Of a DNA stretch of 64,000 nucleotides, positions 15,092-24,074 are shown piece by piece. A program made the translations under genes and the position numbers. How positions within the stretch are numbered: position 1 is the first letter of the stretch; each line of letters starts with the position of its first letter. The notes below the pieces were generated by a model. That model searched no databases and was not told the origin of the DNA. It saw only the letters and a list, made by a program, of their open reading frames with translations. Source of the DNA: an uncultured Methanobrevibacter sp. (GTDB taxonomy: Archaea; Methanobacteriota; Methanobacteria; Methanobacteriales; Methanobacteriaceae). The stretch lies in the NCBI RefSeq assembly GCF_934746965.1, contig NZ_CAKVFS010000003.1, positions 62,001 to 126,000 on the forward strand. The letters are read 5' to 3'.

Positions 15092-16036
15092 ATGTTATCT
15101 ACTGTTGTTGGAAGTTTTCCAGCGGAAATAAAATCTCCAACTACTACAAAAGATAAATTATTAAAAGTATTTGGAGTTTATGATCCATTTAAACAATCAA
15201 TAAAACAAACTGTAATCTCTCAACTTGATGCAGGAATAGACATTATTTCTGATGGTCAGGTTAGGGGAGATATGGTTTCTACTTTTACTAATTTTATTCC
15301 TGGAATGAAATTAGAATCAAATAATACAGTTATTACATCTAAAATTAGACAACCTACAAAAGAGATTTCTATTAATGATTTAAAATATGCTAAAAAGGTA
15401 ATGGTTGATTATTTTAATGGAAATATTCCTGAAAACAAAGGAATTAAAGGAATTATAACAGGTCCTTCCACTATTGTTTATTCATCAAGAATTGAAGCTT
15501 TTTATAAATGTAAAGATGATGCTATTTTAGATTTGGCTAAAAGCCTTAAATATGAAGTTGATGCAATAGAAAAGAAAATTAATCCAGTTTACATTCAAGT
15601 TGATGAACCATTTTTATCTACTGGTTTAGTTGATTTAAAAGTAGCTAGTGAAGCTATTGACATAATTGGTGAAGATCTTAGTGTTCCATTAGCTATGCAT
15701 GTTTGTGGTAATTTAACAGATGTTTTCAAGGATTTAATTAAATTCAATGTTGATATTTTAGATTGTGAATTCGCTGGAAATAATACAAATATTAAAATTT
15801 TAGAAAAAAATGCATCTTTAGTTAAAAATAAAAAAATAGGTTTTGGATGTTTGGATACTTCTTTGAATGAAGTAGATGATGAGGATAAAACTGAAGAATT
15901 AATAGCTAAAGGTGTTGAAATTTTAGGAAAAAACAATATAATTCTAGATCCTGATTGTGGTTTGAGAAGAGCTAGTAAAGATGTAGCTTTTGGTAAACTT
16001 AAATTAATGAATAAAATAAAAGATGAATATAATTAA
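15092..16036 (+). CDS. Core methionine synthase (MetE C-terminal type)
   Basis: A 314-residue protein matching the C-terminal catalytic barrel of cobalamin-independent methionine synthase. Zinc ligands are visible in HVCGNL and DPDCGLR. The archaeal short form methylates homocysteine using a methyl-corrinoid rather than methyltetrahydropterin-polyglutamate, as shown for methanobacterial homologues. ATG 15092 is preferred over TTG 15083 because TTGAT lies ahead in the position usual in this genome. It is convergent with cbiF, with 4 bp between the stops. Confidence 0.85.
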   Translation: MLSTVVGSFPAEIKSPTTTKDKLLKVFGVYDPFKQSIKQTVISQLDAGIDIISDGQVRGDMVSTFTNFIPGMKLESNNTVITSKIRQPTKEISINDLKYAKKVMVDYFNGNIPENKGIKGIITGPSTIVYSSRIEAFYKCKDDAILDLAKSLKYEVDAIEKKINPVYIQVDEPFLSTGLVDLKVASEAIDIIGEDLSVPLAMHVCGNLTDVFKDLIKFNVDILDCEFAGNNTNIKILEKNASLVKNKKIGFGCLDTSLNEVDDEDKTEELIAKGVEILGKNNIILDPDCGLRRASKDVAFGKLKLMNKIKDEYN

Positions 16037-16040
16037 TAAT

Positions 16041-16793
16041 TTATCTATATTCATGTTTAAAGTTTGGGTCATATAGCTTAGATGGTGTAAAATCTCCAGG
16101 GTTTAACACATCTCCAACTACAATCATTGCAGTCTTTGTTATATTGGCATCTTTTACTTTTTTTGCAATATCTTTTAAGGTTCCTCTAATTATTTCTTGG
16201 TCTTTCCAAGTTGCTTTTTTTACAACAGCTATTGGAGTATCTTCAGTGTAACCTACAAGTAATTCATCAACAACTTTATCAATCATACCAATTCCTAAAA
16301 ATATGCACATAGTTGCATGATGCTTAGATAAACTAGAAATACTTTCGCTACGTGGTTTTGGAGTTCTACCTTCAGGACGTGTGATAATAACAGTTTGTGA
16401 AATTTCGGGTAATGTTAATTCTGTTTCAAGTACACTAGCTGTACCAAATAATGAACTTACTCCAGGAATAATGTCATATTCAATATCATATTTTTTTAAT
16501 TCTCTAATCTGTTCACCAATAGCTCCATAAATTGATGGATCACCAGTGTGGACTCTAGCTACTAATTGACCTTTCAAAGCAGCTTTTTTACAAATTTCAG
16601 TTGTTTCTTCTAAATTCAGTACAGCACTATTATAAACAACACAATCTTCTTTTTTTGGATTTAAAACTTCTTTATTAACTAAAGATCCAGCATAAATAAT
16701 AACATCTGCTTTTTCAATAACATTTCTTCCCTTAACCGTTATTAAATCTGGGTCACCAGGTCCGGCTCCAATGAAAATTACTTTACCTTTCAT
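16041..16793 (-). CDS. cbiF: Cobalt-precorrin-4 C11-methyltransferase
   Basis: A 250-residue SAM-dependent methyltransferase. It has the P-loop-like GAGPGDPDLITVKG at the N-terminus, the YAGSLV motif that is specific to CbiF/CobM, and the central HTGDPSIYGA. It acts in anaerobic cobalamin biosynthesis, which supplies corrinoids for Mtr and related methyltransferases. An ATG two codons upstream (16799) is an alternative start. It fits with the neighbouring corrinoid-dependent methionine synthase. Confidence 0.92.
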   Translation of the reverse strand: MKGKVIFIGAGPGDPDLITVKGRNVIEKADVIIYAGSLVNKEVLNPKKEDCVVYNSAVLNLEETTEICKKAALKGQLVARVHTGDPSIYGAIGEQIRELKKYDIEYDIIPGVSSLFGTASVLETELTLPEISQTVIITRPEGRTPKPRSESISSLSKHHATMCIFLGIGMIDKVVDELLVGYTEDTPIAVVKKATWKDQEIIRGTLKDIAKKVKDANITKTAMIVVGDVLNPGDFTPSKLYDPNFKHEYR

Positions 16794-16909
16794 ATACAAT
16801 TTTTTGATTTAACTTCTATTTAATAATTATGAATCTAAAAAAGAATTTAACCTCAATATTTTACTTTAATTTAAACAAAGTTTATTAATTATTGAAATAA
16901 TTAAAAAAT

Positions 16910-17302
16910 ATGGATAAAAAAGGATTTATATCACTAGAAACTATTTTTTCTATTTTTATAATATTAATTATAGTTACATCGATATTATTTTATGTCCAAT
17001 CAAATTTAGAATTTAATGAAAGTATTGAATCTAATGTTGATTATAGAATAATTTTAGATAATTTAGCTAATTGTATAAATCAAGTTAATTCAAATGGTGA
17101 TAATTTTTCTAAAAAAATTGTTTTACCTCAAAAAGACTATTCTTATAAAATTACTGTTGAAAAAAAGAAGTTAACAATTGAATATTCTAATAAAAAAGGT
17201 GAATCGATTATTTTACCAATTGCAATTAATAGGAATTATGAACTTTATAGTGGGCAAAGTTATTGGATTGAAAAGAAAGATGGGGAGGTTAAGATATTAT
17301 GA
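16910..17302 (+). CDS. Prepilin-like protein with class III signal
   Basis: A 130-residue protein. The N-terminus MDKKGFISLETIFSIFIILI has a charged leader ending KKG, then F at +1 and E at +5, followed by a hydrophobic helix. This is the layout of type IV pilin-like substrates of archaeal prepilin peptidases. The rest is a small beta-rich extracellular domain. The gene overlaps the next prepilin gene by 4 bp. Confidence 0.75.
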   Translation: MDKKGFISLETIFSIFIILIIVTSILFYVQSNLEFNESIESNVDYRIILDNLANCINQVNSNGDNFSKKIVLPQKDYSYKITVEKKKLTIEYSNKKGESIILPIAINRNYELYSGQSYWIEKKDGEVKIL

Positions 17303-17793
17303 AAGATAAAAAAGGTCAACTAAGTGGGGAATATTTATTATTAATAGGTTCTTTAATTGTTATCTTAATAATGTCTATATTTCTAATAACTAATGAACAT
17401 GAACTTAATATAGCTATGGCTGCTGCAAAATCTGGAGTAACTGATGGGGTTGCCTTATCAACAACTGCAATCTATCCAAAAGAAACATTTAATGAATATG
17501 ATGATAAAGAAGGTTTAAAACATCCTTATTTTGTAACTATTTTAAATATTAGTTATGATTCTATGGGTATTGATAAAAATTATGGAAAACAAAAAATACA
17601 ATTTAAAGTTTATGCAAAAGCAAGTCAAAATTATAGTAAAAAGGAATTAGATTCAATTGGTGATAGAATTAATTATAATTTGAGAAAATCGATAGCTACA
17701 AGTTTTAATTCAACAAACAATACAAATAGATTATATAATCCGGTTTTTTCTAATAATTATATATTTACAACAGCTAATGTAGTATGGGTTTAA
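17299..17793 (+). CDS. Prepilin with QxSxExxxL class III signal (DUF361-type)
   Basis: A 164-residue protein starting MKDKKG, then QLSGEYLLLIGSLIVIL. QLSGEYLLL matches the QXSXEXXXL class III signal motif cleaved by the archaeal EppA-type peptidase after KKG. The mature protein is one hydrophobic helix plus a soluble domain of about 125 residues. It overlaps the first prepilin gene, so the two are probably minor and major subunits of one pilus or surface assembly. Confidence 0.85.
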   Translation: MKDKKGQLSGEYLLLIGSLIVILIMSIFLITNEHELNIAMAAAKSGVTDGVALSTTAIYPKETFNEYDDKEGLKHPYFVTILNISYDSMGIDKNYGKQKIQFKVYAKASQNYSKKELDSIGDRINYNLRKSIATSFNSTNNTNRLYNPVFSNNYIFTTANVVWV

Positions 17794-17818
17794 ATATTAT
17801 TAAAAATAATTAATTTTT

Positions 17819-18187
17819 ATGTACAGTAAAAATGAAAAAGACAGGCTCTTAAATCAATTAAAAGAAATGGAAAGTTTTCAAGTCGATATGGATGATGAAG
17901 GTAAAATATTACAAAAAGATATTATTGATTTTTTAGTAAGTAGAAAAGGAAATGCTGAGGAATTGGGAGATAGGATTGAGTTATATTTATATGAATTTAA
18001 ATTATTCTGTAGGAAACCAGTAAGATTTGGTCAAAAAGAATTTGATGTTTATTTAAATGCTGTAGATATTCCTTTTGAAAAATTAGATGCTCTTTTAAAA
18101 GATTGGGATAAATTTAATTTAGTAATTTATACAGAAATTGATAAAAAATTTAGTGTATTAAATCTAAATCTTTTGTTAAAAGATTAG
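17819..18187 (+). CDS. Hypothetical protein
   Basis: A 122-residue, highly charged helical protein with no membrane segment. I do not recognise it. It follows the prepilin pair by 25 bp in the same direction and overlaps the stop of tatD on the other strand by 4 bp. Co-transcription with the pilin genes is possible. Confidence 0.65.
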   Translation: MYSKNEKDRLLNQLKEMESFQVDMDDEGKILQKDIIDFLVSRKGNAEELGDRIELYLYEFKLFCRKPVRFGQKEFDVYLNAVDIPFEKLDALLKDWDKFNLVIYTEIDKKFSVLNLNLLLKD

Positions 18188-18945
18188 ATGTTAAATACTT
18201 TTTTAGCGTTGTTCGTTGTTATTTTATCAACAGTGTTTAAATCTATTTCTTTAATTTCAGCTATTTTTTTACAAGCATTAACAATGTTTGAGGGTTCATT
18301 TCTTTCTTCTTTTGTCATAGCTAAATAAGGACTATCAGTTTCAGTTAAAACATTATCTAAGGGGATATTTTTAATTAAATCTTGATGTCGTTGAGAATAA
18401 CAAACCATTGTGGAAAAACTCATATAATAATTGTCGTGTTGCATTATTCTTTTAGCTGTTTTTAAACTTCCACTAAAACAATGAAATACTACATAAGGTA
18501 AATCTTCATATTCATTAACAATGTTTAATGCTTTTTTTTCACAGTCACGAACGTGCATAAGTAAAGGTACTTTATATTCATTAGCTATTTCAATAAAACT
18601 GGTGAATATTTCTTTTTGTCTTGCTCTTAGGGTTTTATCCTTTACAAAAAAGAAATCCATTCCTACTTCACCAATAGCTACAATATCTTTTATATTGTCT
18701 ATTAAATGTTTTTGAGCAGAATGTAATTCTTCTTTACTACATTCTTGTGATGTTACTGGATGAAATCCAAAAGTTGGATAAATAAAACCTTTATTTTCTT
18801 TTGATAACTCTAAAACTTTTTGATTTCCTTCAAGACTTGTTCCAGAATCAATCACTGCATCTAAAACATTTTGTGCTCGTTTTATTACTTCTAATCTGTC
18901 TTTATCATAATCTTCAAAATCGATATGGCAATGTGTGTCTATCAT
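18184..18945 (-). CDS. tatD: TatD-family metal-dependent hydrolase
   Basis: A 253-residue TIM-barrel hydrolase. The metal-binding motif DTHCHIDF is at the N-terminus, GEVGMDF near residue 92, HVRD and HCFSGS in the middle, and TETDSPYL near the C-terminus. TatD proteins act as DNases or amidohydrolases. Length and motifs match the family. It lies 5 bp after uppS in the same direction. Confidence 0.9.
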   Translation of the reverse strand: MIDTHCHIDFEDYDKDRLEVIKRAQNVLDAVIDSGTSLEGNQKVLELSKENKGFIYPTFGFHPVTSQECSKEELHSAQKHLIDNIKDIVAIGEVGMDFFFVKDKTLRARQKEIFTSFIEIANEYKVPLLMHVRDCEKKALNIVNEYEDLPYVVFHCFSGSLKTAKRIMQHDNYYMSFSTMVCYSQRHQDLIKNIPLDNVLTETDSPYLAMTKEERNEPSNIVNACKKIAEIKEIDLNTVDKITTNNAKKVFNI

Positions 18946-18950
18946 GTTTT

Positions 18951-19715
18951 TTATACTCCGAATCTACGTTCTCTTTCTTGGTATGATCTAATAGCTCTTA
19001 AAAAGTCTACTTTTCTTAGTTCTGGCCATAAACTTTCACAGAAATATAGTTCTGAGTATGATGATTGCCATAATAAGAATCCACTTAACCTTTCTTCTCC
19101 ACTAGTTCTAATAATTAAGTTAGGGTCATCTAATCCTGCTGTATATAAGTTTTCACTTATTAAATCTTCATTAACATCATCAACAGTTATTTTTCCATCT
19201 TCAACATCTTTGATGATTTTTTTAACTGAATCAACAATCTCTAAACGACCATCATATCCGATAGCTAGATTAAGTTGTCTTTTATTATAATGTTTAGTAG
19301 CATCTTCAGCTTCTTTAATAGCTTCTTTTACATTGTCGGGTAATAAATCAAGTCTGCCTACTACTTTGACTTTTACTTCATTTTTATGGATTTTTTCATG
19401 ATCAACTAATCTTTTGAAGTTTTTAAAGAATAATTTCATTAGTCCATCTACTTCGTGTTGAGGTCTATTAAAGTTTTCTATTGAAAATGCATATGCTGTT
19501 ACTATTTCTATTCCAAGTTCTATTGTCCAGTCTAGAACTTTTTCTAAAGTATCTACTCCAAATTCATGTCCTTTTACAACATCCATATTTCCTTGAATTT
19601 TAGAGTAACGTCTATTACCGTCCATAATGATTGCTACATGTTTCGGCATTTTTTCAGTTTCTAAATTTCTGGAAATATACCATTCATATATTTTATAAAT
19701 AATATTCTCACCCAT
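18951..19715 (-). CDS. uppS: Cis-prenyl transferase (UPP synthase family)
   Basis: 254 residues from ATG 19715, which has GGGTG upstream. The signature HVAIIMDGNRRYSK, then GHEFG and YAFSIENFNRP, and the C-terminal RTSGEERLSGFLLWQSSYSE are all conserved. It condenses isopentenyl diphosphate units to make the long-chain polyprenyl phosphate used as carrier for glycosylation and pseudomurein synthesis. The longer frame to 19733 has no better ribosome binding site. Confidence 0.93.
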   Translation of the reverse strand: MGENIIYKIYEWYISRNLETEKMPKHVAIIMDGNRRYSKIQGNMDVVKGHEFGVDTLEKVLDWTIELGIEIVTAYAFSIENFNRPQHEVDGLMKLFFKNFKRLVDHEKIHKNEVKVKVVGRLDLLPDNVKEAIKEAEDATKHYNKRQLNLAIGYDGRLEIVDSVKKIIKDVEDGKITVDDVNEDLISENLYTAGLDDPNLIIRTSGEERLSGFLLWQSSYSELYFCESLWPELRKVDFLRAIRSYQERERRFGV

Positions 19716-19773
19716 AATAAACACCCGAAGCAAATAATTTATTTATTAGTAAATAATATGTTACTTTTTATTT

Positions 19774-20490
19774 TTAAAGTTTAGCTAATTTATATGATAA
19801 TTCTAAACTACGTAAGTAACCTTCTACATTTTGGTCACGACTGGTATCAATGTAAATCTTATCTATTCCAAATGTAATTGCTCCAAAACTTGGCCATGAA
19901 TTTAATAAAACGAGTGTTCTAAAAATAGTATTTCCAACAATACCATTAGGAGCTATTAAGATATTACATTTATTTTTTATTGCTTGATCAATTAAAACAC
20001 ATTTGTTTTCTACTTTTTGATTTGTATAATTTTCAATTAATTCAGTAAGTTTTTTATTATCTTCTAATGATTTGTTGATTTGTGTGCTTCTTCCATAGTC
20101 TCCTAATCTTGCATAAGAAAGTGTGGCTATTTTTGGAGTTTTATTAAGTTTTTTAAAAAAATTAATACAATAAATAGCTATTTTAAGTTTTTCATCTATA
20201 GTATTTCCTTCGTCAATACCTACTGAGCTTATTAAAAATTCGAAATCTTTTCCATGAATATATGTAGCCCGTGATATGTGTGGGTAAGTTTCTTTTAACT
20301 TTTTTAAAACATTAGATGCGGATAATGATCCTCTTATTGTTGCATTAATAGTTTTATCCAAGATATTTTTAGCTAATAACTCTTCATTTTCGATTAATTT
20401 AATATTAACATCTGTTTTATCTTTTTTAAAAATATTGCAAGCTTTTAATATATCTTTGTTTTCTCCAACTCCAACAGCTATAGTTATCAT
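19774..20490 (-). CDS. mtxX: Methyltransferase-related protein MtxX
   Basis: A 238-residue protein with the MtxX pattern: MITIAVGVGENKDI at the N-terminus, ATIRGSLSASNVLK, and a C-terminal NGIVGNTIFRTLVLLNSWPS. It is related to phosphotransacetylase-like folds and is methanogen-specific; annotated as methyltransferase-related, with no proven reaction. It lies upstream of uppS in the same direction and is divergent from the TetR gene. Confidence 0.85.
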   Translation of the reverse strand: MITIAVGVGENKDILKACNIFKKDKTDVNIKLIENEELLAKNILDKTINATIRGSLSASNVLKKLKETYPHISRATYIHGKDFEFLISSVGIDEGNTIDEKLKIAIYCINFFKKLNKTPKIATLSYARLGDYGRSTQINKSLEDNKKLTELIENYTNQKVENKCVLIDQAIKNKCNILIAPNGIVGNTIFRTLVLLNSWPSFGAITFGIDKIYIDTSRDQNVEGYLRSLELSYKLAKL

Positions 20491-20552
20491 TAATTTAATT
20501 ATTTTGTTTATTATTATTTATAGGTATTTTATTGTATTTTTGATAAAAACTA

Positions 20553-20586
20553 AACATTTATATGTAAGTAAGTACTTACTTACATT
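20553..20586 (+). promoter_or_regulatory. TetR promoter with 20-bp perfect palindrome
   Basis: GTAAGTAAGTACTTACTTAC at 20564-20583 is a perfect palindrome directly downstream of a TATA-like ATTTATAT (20556-20562) and 3 bp before the TetR start codon. The spacing predicts a transcription start at or next to the ATG, so the mRNA is probably leaderless and the site is ideally placed for autorepression. Confidence 0.8.
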
Positions 20587-21177
20587 ATGGAAATTGAACT
20601 AGATAAAACAGAACAAAAGATTGTTGATGCCACAATATTTCTTTTAGATAAAGAAGGAATAAATGGTACAACAACTAAAAAAATAGCTAAAAAAGCTGAA
20701 GTTAGTGAAGTTACTGTTTTTAGAAAGTTTAAATCTAAAAATAATCTTTTAAAAATAGCTAAGATTTATTATTCAGATTATTTTCTAGAAAAAATAAGTG
20801 ATATTTTCATAAATTACAAAGATACTGATTTGAAATTATTATTAAAACAGATATGGTGGAATCTTATTGATTTTTTAGATAATAATTTAGATATTATTAA
20901 AATTGCATTAGATGAATTAATGTCTAATCTTGAAGAAGAGAAAATATTTTCAAAGTTTTCAAATATAGTTCTTAAAAATTTGACTAATATTTTCCAAGAA
21001 CAAATTGATAATGGTAAAATGCGTAATGTTAATCCATCTGCTGCTGCTTTAACAGTTTATAGTGTTATTGTTGAAGGGATAATATTGTGGAAATTCGAAT
21101 CAAAAGTTTCAAATGATGATACAAATCAATATCTTGATGATTTTTTAGATATATTTATTAATGGTATAACTAATTAA
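20587..21177 (+). CDS. TetR/AcrR-family regulator
   Basis: A 196-residue protein. The N-terminal helix-turn-helix is canonical (TTKKIAKKAEVSEVTVFRKF, then KNNLLK). The C-terminal ligand-binding domain is all-helical and not classifiable further. It is followed after 13 bp by a YhgE/Pip-type membrane protein, its likely target and operon partner. The palindrome at 20564-20583 is the probable operator. Confidence 0.9.
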   Translation: MEIELDKTEQKIVDATIFLLDKEGINGTTTKKIAKKAEVSEVTVFRKFKSKNNLLKIAKIYYSDYFLEKISDIFINYKDTDLKLLLKQIWWNLIDFLDNNLDIIKIALDELMSNLEEEKIFSKFSNIVLKNLTNIFQEQIDNGKMRNVNPSAAALTVYSVIVEGIILWKFESKVSNDDTNQYLDDFLDIFINGITN

Positions 21178-21190
21178 AGGGGTGAAACTA

Positions 21191-22456
21191 ATGTCAGTAG
21201 ATAAAGTATTTCATATAATGAAAAAAGATGCTCAGTCAGTCTTTAAAAATCCTGCTGTTGTTATTACAATAATAGCTATTATTATTTTACCTTCATTATA
21301 TGCACTTTTAAATATAGATGCATGTTGGGATCCTTATGGGAATACAGATAATTTAGATTTTGCAGTAGTAAACAATGATCAAAACGCAACATATAATAAT
21401 GCTTCATATAACTTTGGAGATAATGTAGTTGATAAATTAGAAGATAATGATGATTTTGCATGGGAGTTTGTAGATGAGGATGATGCCCGAGATGGGGTGG
21501 AGAATGGAACGTATTATGCAGCAATAATAATTCCTGAAAATTTCTCTTCAAATTTATTATCAATTAATGATCAAAATCCAAAACAAGCAGAATTAACTTA
21601 CTTAATTAATGAAAAAACAAATCCTGTTGCTTCAAGAATGAGTAATAATGCAGTAAATCAAATACAAAGTAAAATAAATGATGAAGTTATTAAAACAGTG
21701 AATGGTGTAGCATTTAACCAATTATCAGTGATGGGTCAAACAACACCTCAATCTAGCTTATCACAGTTATCTTACATGAATTCAAGTGGTGTAGATAATT
21801 ATTTCTATTCTCCTACTGAAGTTACAAAAGAAAAAATAAATCCTGTAGATAATTATGGTTCAGAGGTATCTCCATTTTATATAGTGCTTTCAATATGGGT
21901 TGGATGCATAATATCCATAGCATTAATCAAAGCAAGATATTTAGGTGAGTCATTATACAAACCATTAGAACTTTACTTTGGTAGAATGGGATTATTTTTG
22001 ATTATAGGATTGTTGCAATCAACAGTAACATTAATTGGAGCATTTTGGTTAGGTATTGAGGTTTCTAATCCATTATTATTCATAGGTTGTGTTTATTTAA
22101 TAACATTAGCATTCATGACATTGATTTACTCATTGTTATCATTATTTGGTAATGGTGGTAAAGCATTAGCAATTATATTGTTAGTGCTCCAAATATCAAC
22201 AACAAATGGTATTTATCCGGTATATGTTATGAATGACTTCTTCCAAGCAATAAATCCTTATTTACCTATGACTTATGCTATAGGATTACTTAGAAATGCT
22301 TTGCTTGGAGTTTATTGGCCAACATTTTTCACTGGTGTTTATGTAATGATTGGAATGATTATTGCAACATTAATTGTAACAATTATTATTAAAGGAAAAT
22401 TTGATAAAATAGCTAATAAATTTGAAAAAGCATTAAAAGACTCAGGATTATTTTAA
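21191..22456 (+). CDS. YhgE/Pip-type membrane protein (ABC-2-like)
   Basis: 421 residues from ATG 21191, with GGGGTGA just upstream; a GTG at 21182 is the alternative. One N-terminal transmembrane helix (AVVITIIAIIILPSLYALLN) is followed by an extracellular domain of about 190 residues (TLYVVNND-like LDFAVVNNDQNA, then AAIIIPENFS) and six C-terminal helices. This is the layout of YhgE/Pip proteins and ABC-2-type permeases. It probably exports or responds to a toxic compound under TetR control. No ATPase is adjacent. Confidence 0.85.
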   Translation: MSVDKVFHIMKKDAQSVFKNPAVVITIIAIIILPSLYALLNIDACWDPYGNTDNLDFAVVNNDQNATYNNASYNFGDNVVDKLEDNDDFAWEFVDEDDARDGVENGTYYAAIIIPENFSSNLLSINDQNPKQAELTYLINEKTNPVASRMSNNAVNQIQSKINDEVIKTVNGVAFNQLSVMGQTTPQSSLSQLSYMNSSGVDNYFYSPTEVTKEKINPVDNYGSEVSPFYIVLSIWVGCIISIALIKARYLGESLYKPLELYFGRMGLFLIIGLLQSTVTLIGAFWLGIEVSNPLLFIGCVYLITLAFMTLIYSLLSLFGNGGKALAIILLVLQISTTNGIYPVYVMNDFFQAINPYLPMTYAIGLLRNALLGVYWPTFFTGVYVMIGMIIATLIVTIIIKGKFDKIANKFEKALKDSGLF

Positions 22457-22476
22457 ATCCTGAAATTTACTTTTTT
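22442..22476 (+). terminator. Hairpin terminator after YhgE/Pip gene
   Basis: TCAGGATT (22442-22449) pairs with AATCCTGA (22456-22463) around a 6-nt loop, followed by a T-run near 22469-22476. The stem overlaps the stop codon. Confidence 0.6.
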
Positions 22477-22585
22477 TAATAAAAATAAATGTCATATTTT
22501 TTTTAATCAGATGTGTTCATTTATTTTAATTGAATCAAAAATTAATTCTTATTATTGTATTAGAATTTATTCTAAAAAAATTAAA

Positions 22586-22607
22586 AATAAAGAGATTAAT
22601 CTTTATT
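22586..22607 (-). terminator. Hairpin at the 3' end of cpgS
   Basis: AATAAAGA (22586-22593) and TCTTTATT (22600-22607) form an 8-bp stem with a 6-nt loop. On the minus strand a T-rich run follows. It overlaps the end of the gene. Confidence 0.45.
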
Positions 22608-23972
22608 AAAATCTTTAATAGCCTCATTAACTATTTCTAGAACTGATGAGGATAATTCTGGATATTTATAGTTTATAGGAACTGGGATATTATCACAGTA
22701 TACAACATTAAGACCTTTTTCCATAGAATATTTTGTAGCTACATCAACAGCAGCTGCTTTAAGTTCTGTAAGCATAACATCTGCTTTATCAATGTATTTT
22801 TTAATATCTTCTTTAAGAAGAGGTCTATTTGATAAGTGTGAAGTTGTTCCAATAACTTCACAATTATAATTAGTTTCTAAATATTTAATTAATTCATTTT
22901 TAACAGATTCTGGTGCTGTTGTAGCAAATAAAACTTTTTTATCAGATATCTCTCCTAATGGTTTTGGTCTAAATACTGTTGCTATTATTTTTGCTTTTGG
23001 ATTTATTTCTTTTATAAATTTCTCAAGATACTCTAATTTTTCATTGTTGCACATTGGCTCTTCACACATAGTTAAAATAATCAAATCTCCAAGACTAATC
23101 CTATAAGGTCCAAAATAATCTTTAATATTATTCAATGGTTGATTTGCACCGATAAGTACAATATTCTTATTGGTTTTTATGGGTGGTATTGCTGCACCAC
23201 TACCTTCAAATATTGCAAATTTTGCATCTACTTGGTTGGCTAGTTTAGCTCCTTTTTTCATATTTGTTAAAAAGACTTCACCGGCCATTCCACCTCCACA
23301 ACGTCTACAACCTATTGTTAATATTCTACTCATTAATGCATCTTCCCAATGGTCACTAGCTGCATGAACTCCTTTTTGAGATTGTTCTAATAAAAATTCA
23401 GGTGTTATCTCAAGTTTTTCTCCATGAACTATTTCAGGTTCTTTAGGTCCTCCTCTTCCCATAGCTATTACACAGGGTTCATATCCATGTTTATTTATTA
23501 ATCTAGATACAAATCCTGAAACAGCTGTTTTTCCTATTCTTTTTCCAGTTCCAATTATCTTTATTGAGGGTTTTTCCATAACTTCATATTGGGTAATTGG
23601 ATCAAATTTAAAGTCTGGACCTTGATAACTTACATTTTGACCAAGTACTTTACAAGCAATTTTAAATCGTTTAGGATAATCTAAAATAGGTTCATCACTT
23701 AAATCCATTACAGTATCTACATTATATTTGTTAATCATTTCAACAATAAGATTATAAGGGATATCCTCTGTTTTTGCAAAGTGTACTGGAATTCCTAAAA
23801 CTTTTGAATATGATTCTTCAGAGTCATCTCTTAGTTTTTCAGTTCCTCCAATAAAAACAGCAGCCACAATATCAATATGTTCTAAATTGTTTAGTATATC
23901 AATTGATTCTTGAGTAACTGGGAGATAATGTTCTCCATCAACTAAACAGAGCATTTTACTAGTACTTTTCAT
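22596..23972 (-). CDS. cpgS: Cyclic 2,3-diphosphoglycerate synthetase
   Basis: 458 residues from ATG 23972, which follows GTGAT with 4 bp; a GTG at 23981 is the alternative. An N-terminal domain precedes a P-loop (GTGKRIGKTAVSG, about residues 142-154), RGGPKEPE, and GCRRCGGGMAG. It makes the intramolecular phosphoanhydride of 2,3-diphosphoglycerate, an abundant solute of Methanobacteriales. This is one of the strongest taxonomic hints in the window. Confidence 0.92.
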   Translation of the reverse strand: MKSTSKMLCLVDGEHYLPVTQESIDILNNLEHIDIVAAVFIGGTEKLRDDSEESYSKVLGIPVHFAKTEDIPYNLIVEMINKYNVDTVMDLSDEPILDYPKRFKIACKVLGQNVSYQGPDFKFDPITQYEVMEKPSIKIIGTGKRIGKTAVSGFVSRLINKHGYEPCVIAMGRGGPKEPEIVHGEKLEITPEFLLEQSQKGVHAASDHWEDALMSRILTIGCRRCGGGMAGEVFLTNMKKGAKLANQVDAKFAIFEGSGAAIPPIKTNKNIVLIGANQPLNNIKDYFGPYRISLGDLIILTMCEEPMCNNEKLEYLEKFIKEINPKAKIIATVFRPKPLGEISDKKVLFATTAPESVKNELIKYLETNYNCEVIGTTSHLSNRPLLKEDIKKYIDKADVMLTELKAAAVDVATKYSMEKGLNVVYCDNIPVPINYKYPELSSSVLEIVNEAIKDFNKD

Positions 23973-24056
23973 ATTAATCACTTTTTGGAATTTAGTTGAT
24001 TACTAATATGATAAGTGATAGTATTAAAAACTATTCAAATTTAAAAAAAGAGAAAG

Positions 24057-24074
24057 TGGCTTTAACTTAAGCCA
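24057..24074 (-). terminator. Hairpin terminator after UPF0058 gene
   Basis: TGGCTT (24057-24062) and AAGCCA (24069-24074) form a stem with a 6-nt loop, followed on the minus strand by a T-rich stretch. The stop codon of the UPF0058 gene lies in the loop. Confidence 0.55.

Noticed and set aside
21282..21563. Minus-strand ORF rich in His and Tyr
   Set aside because: Antisense to the extracellular domain of the YhgE/Pip-type protein; composition is that of a shadow frame.
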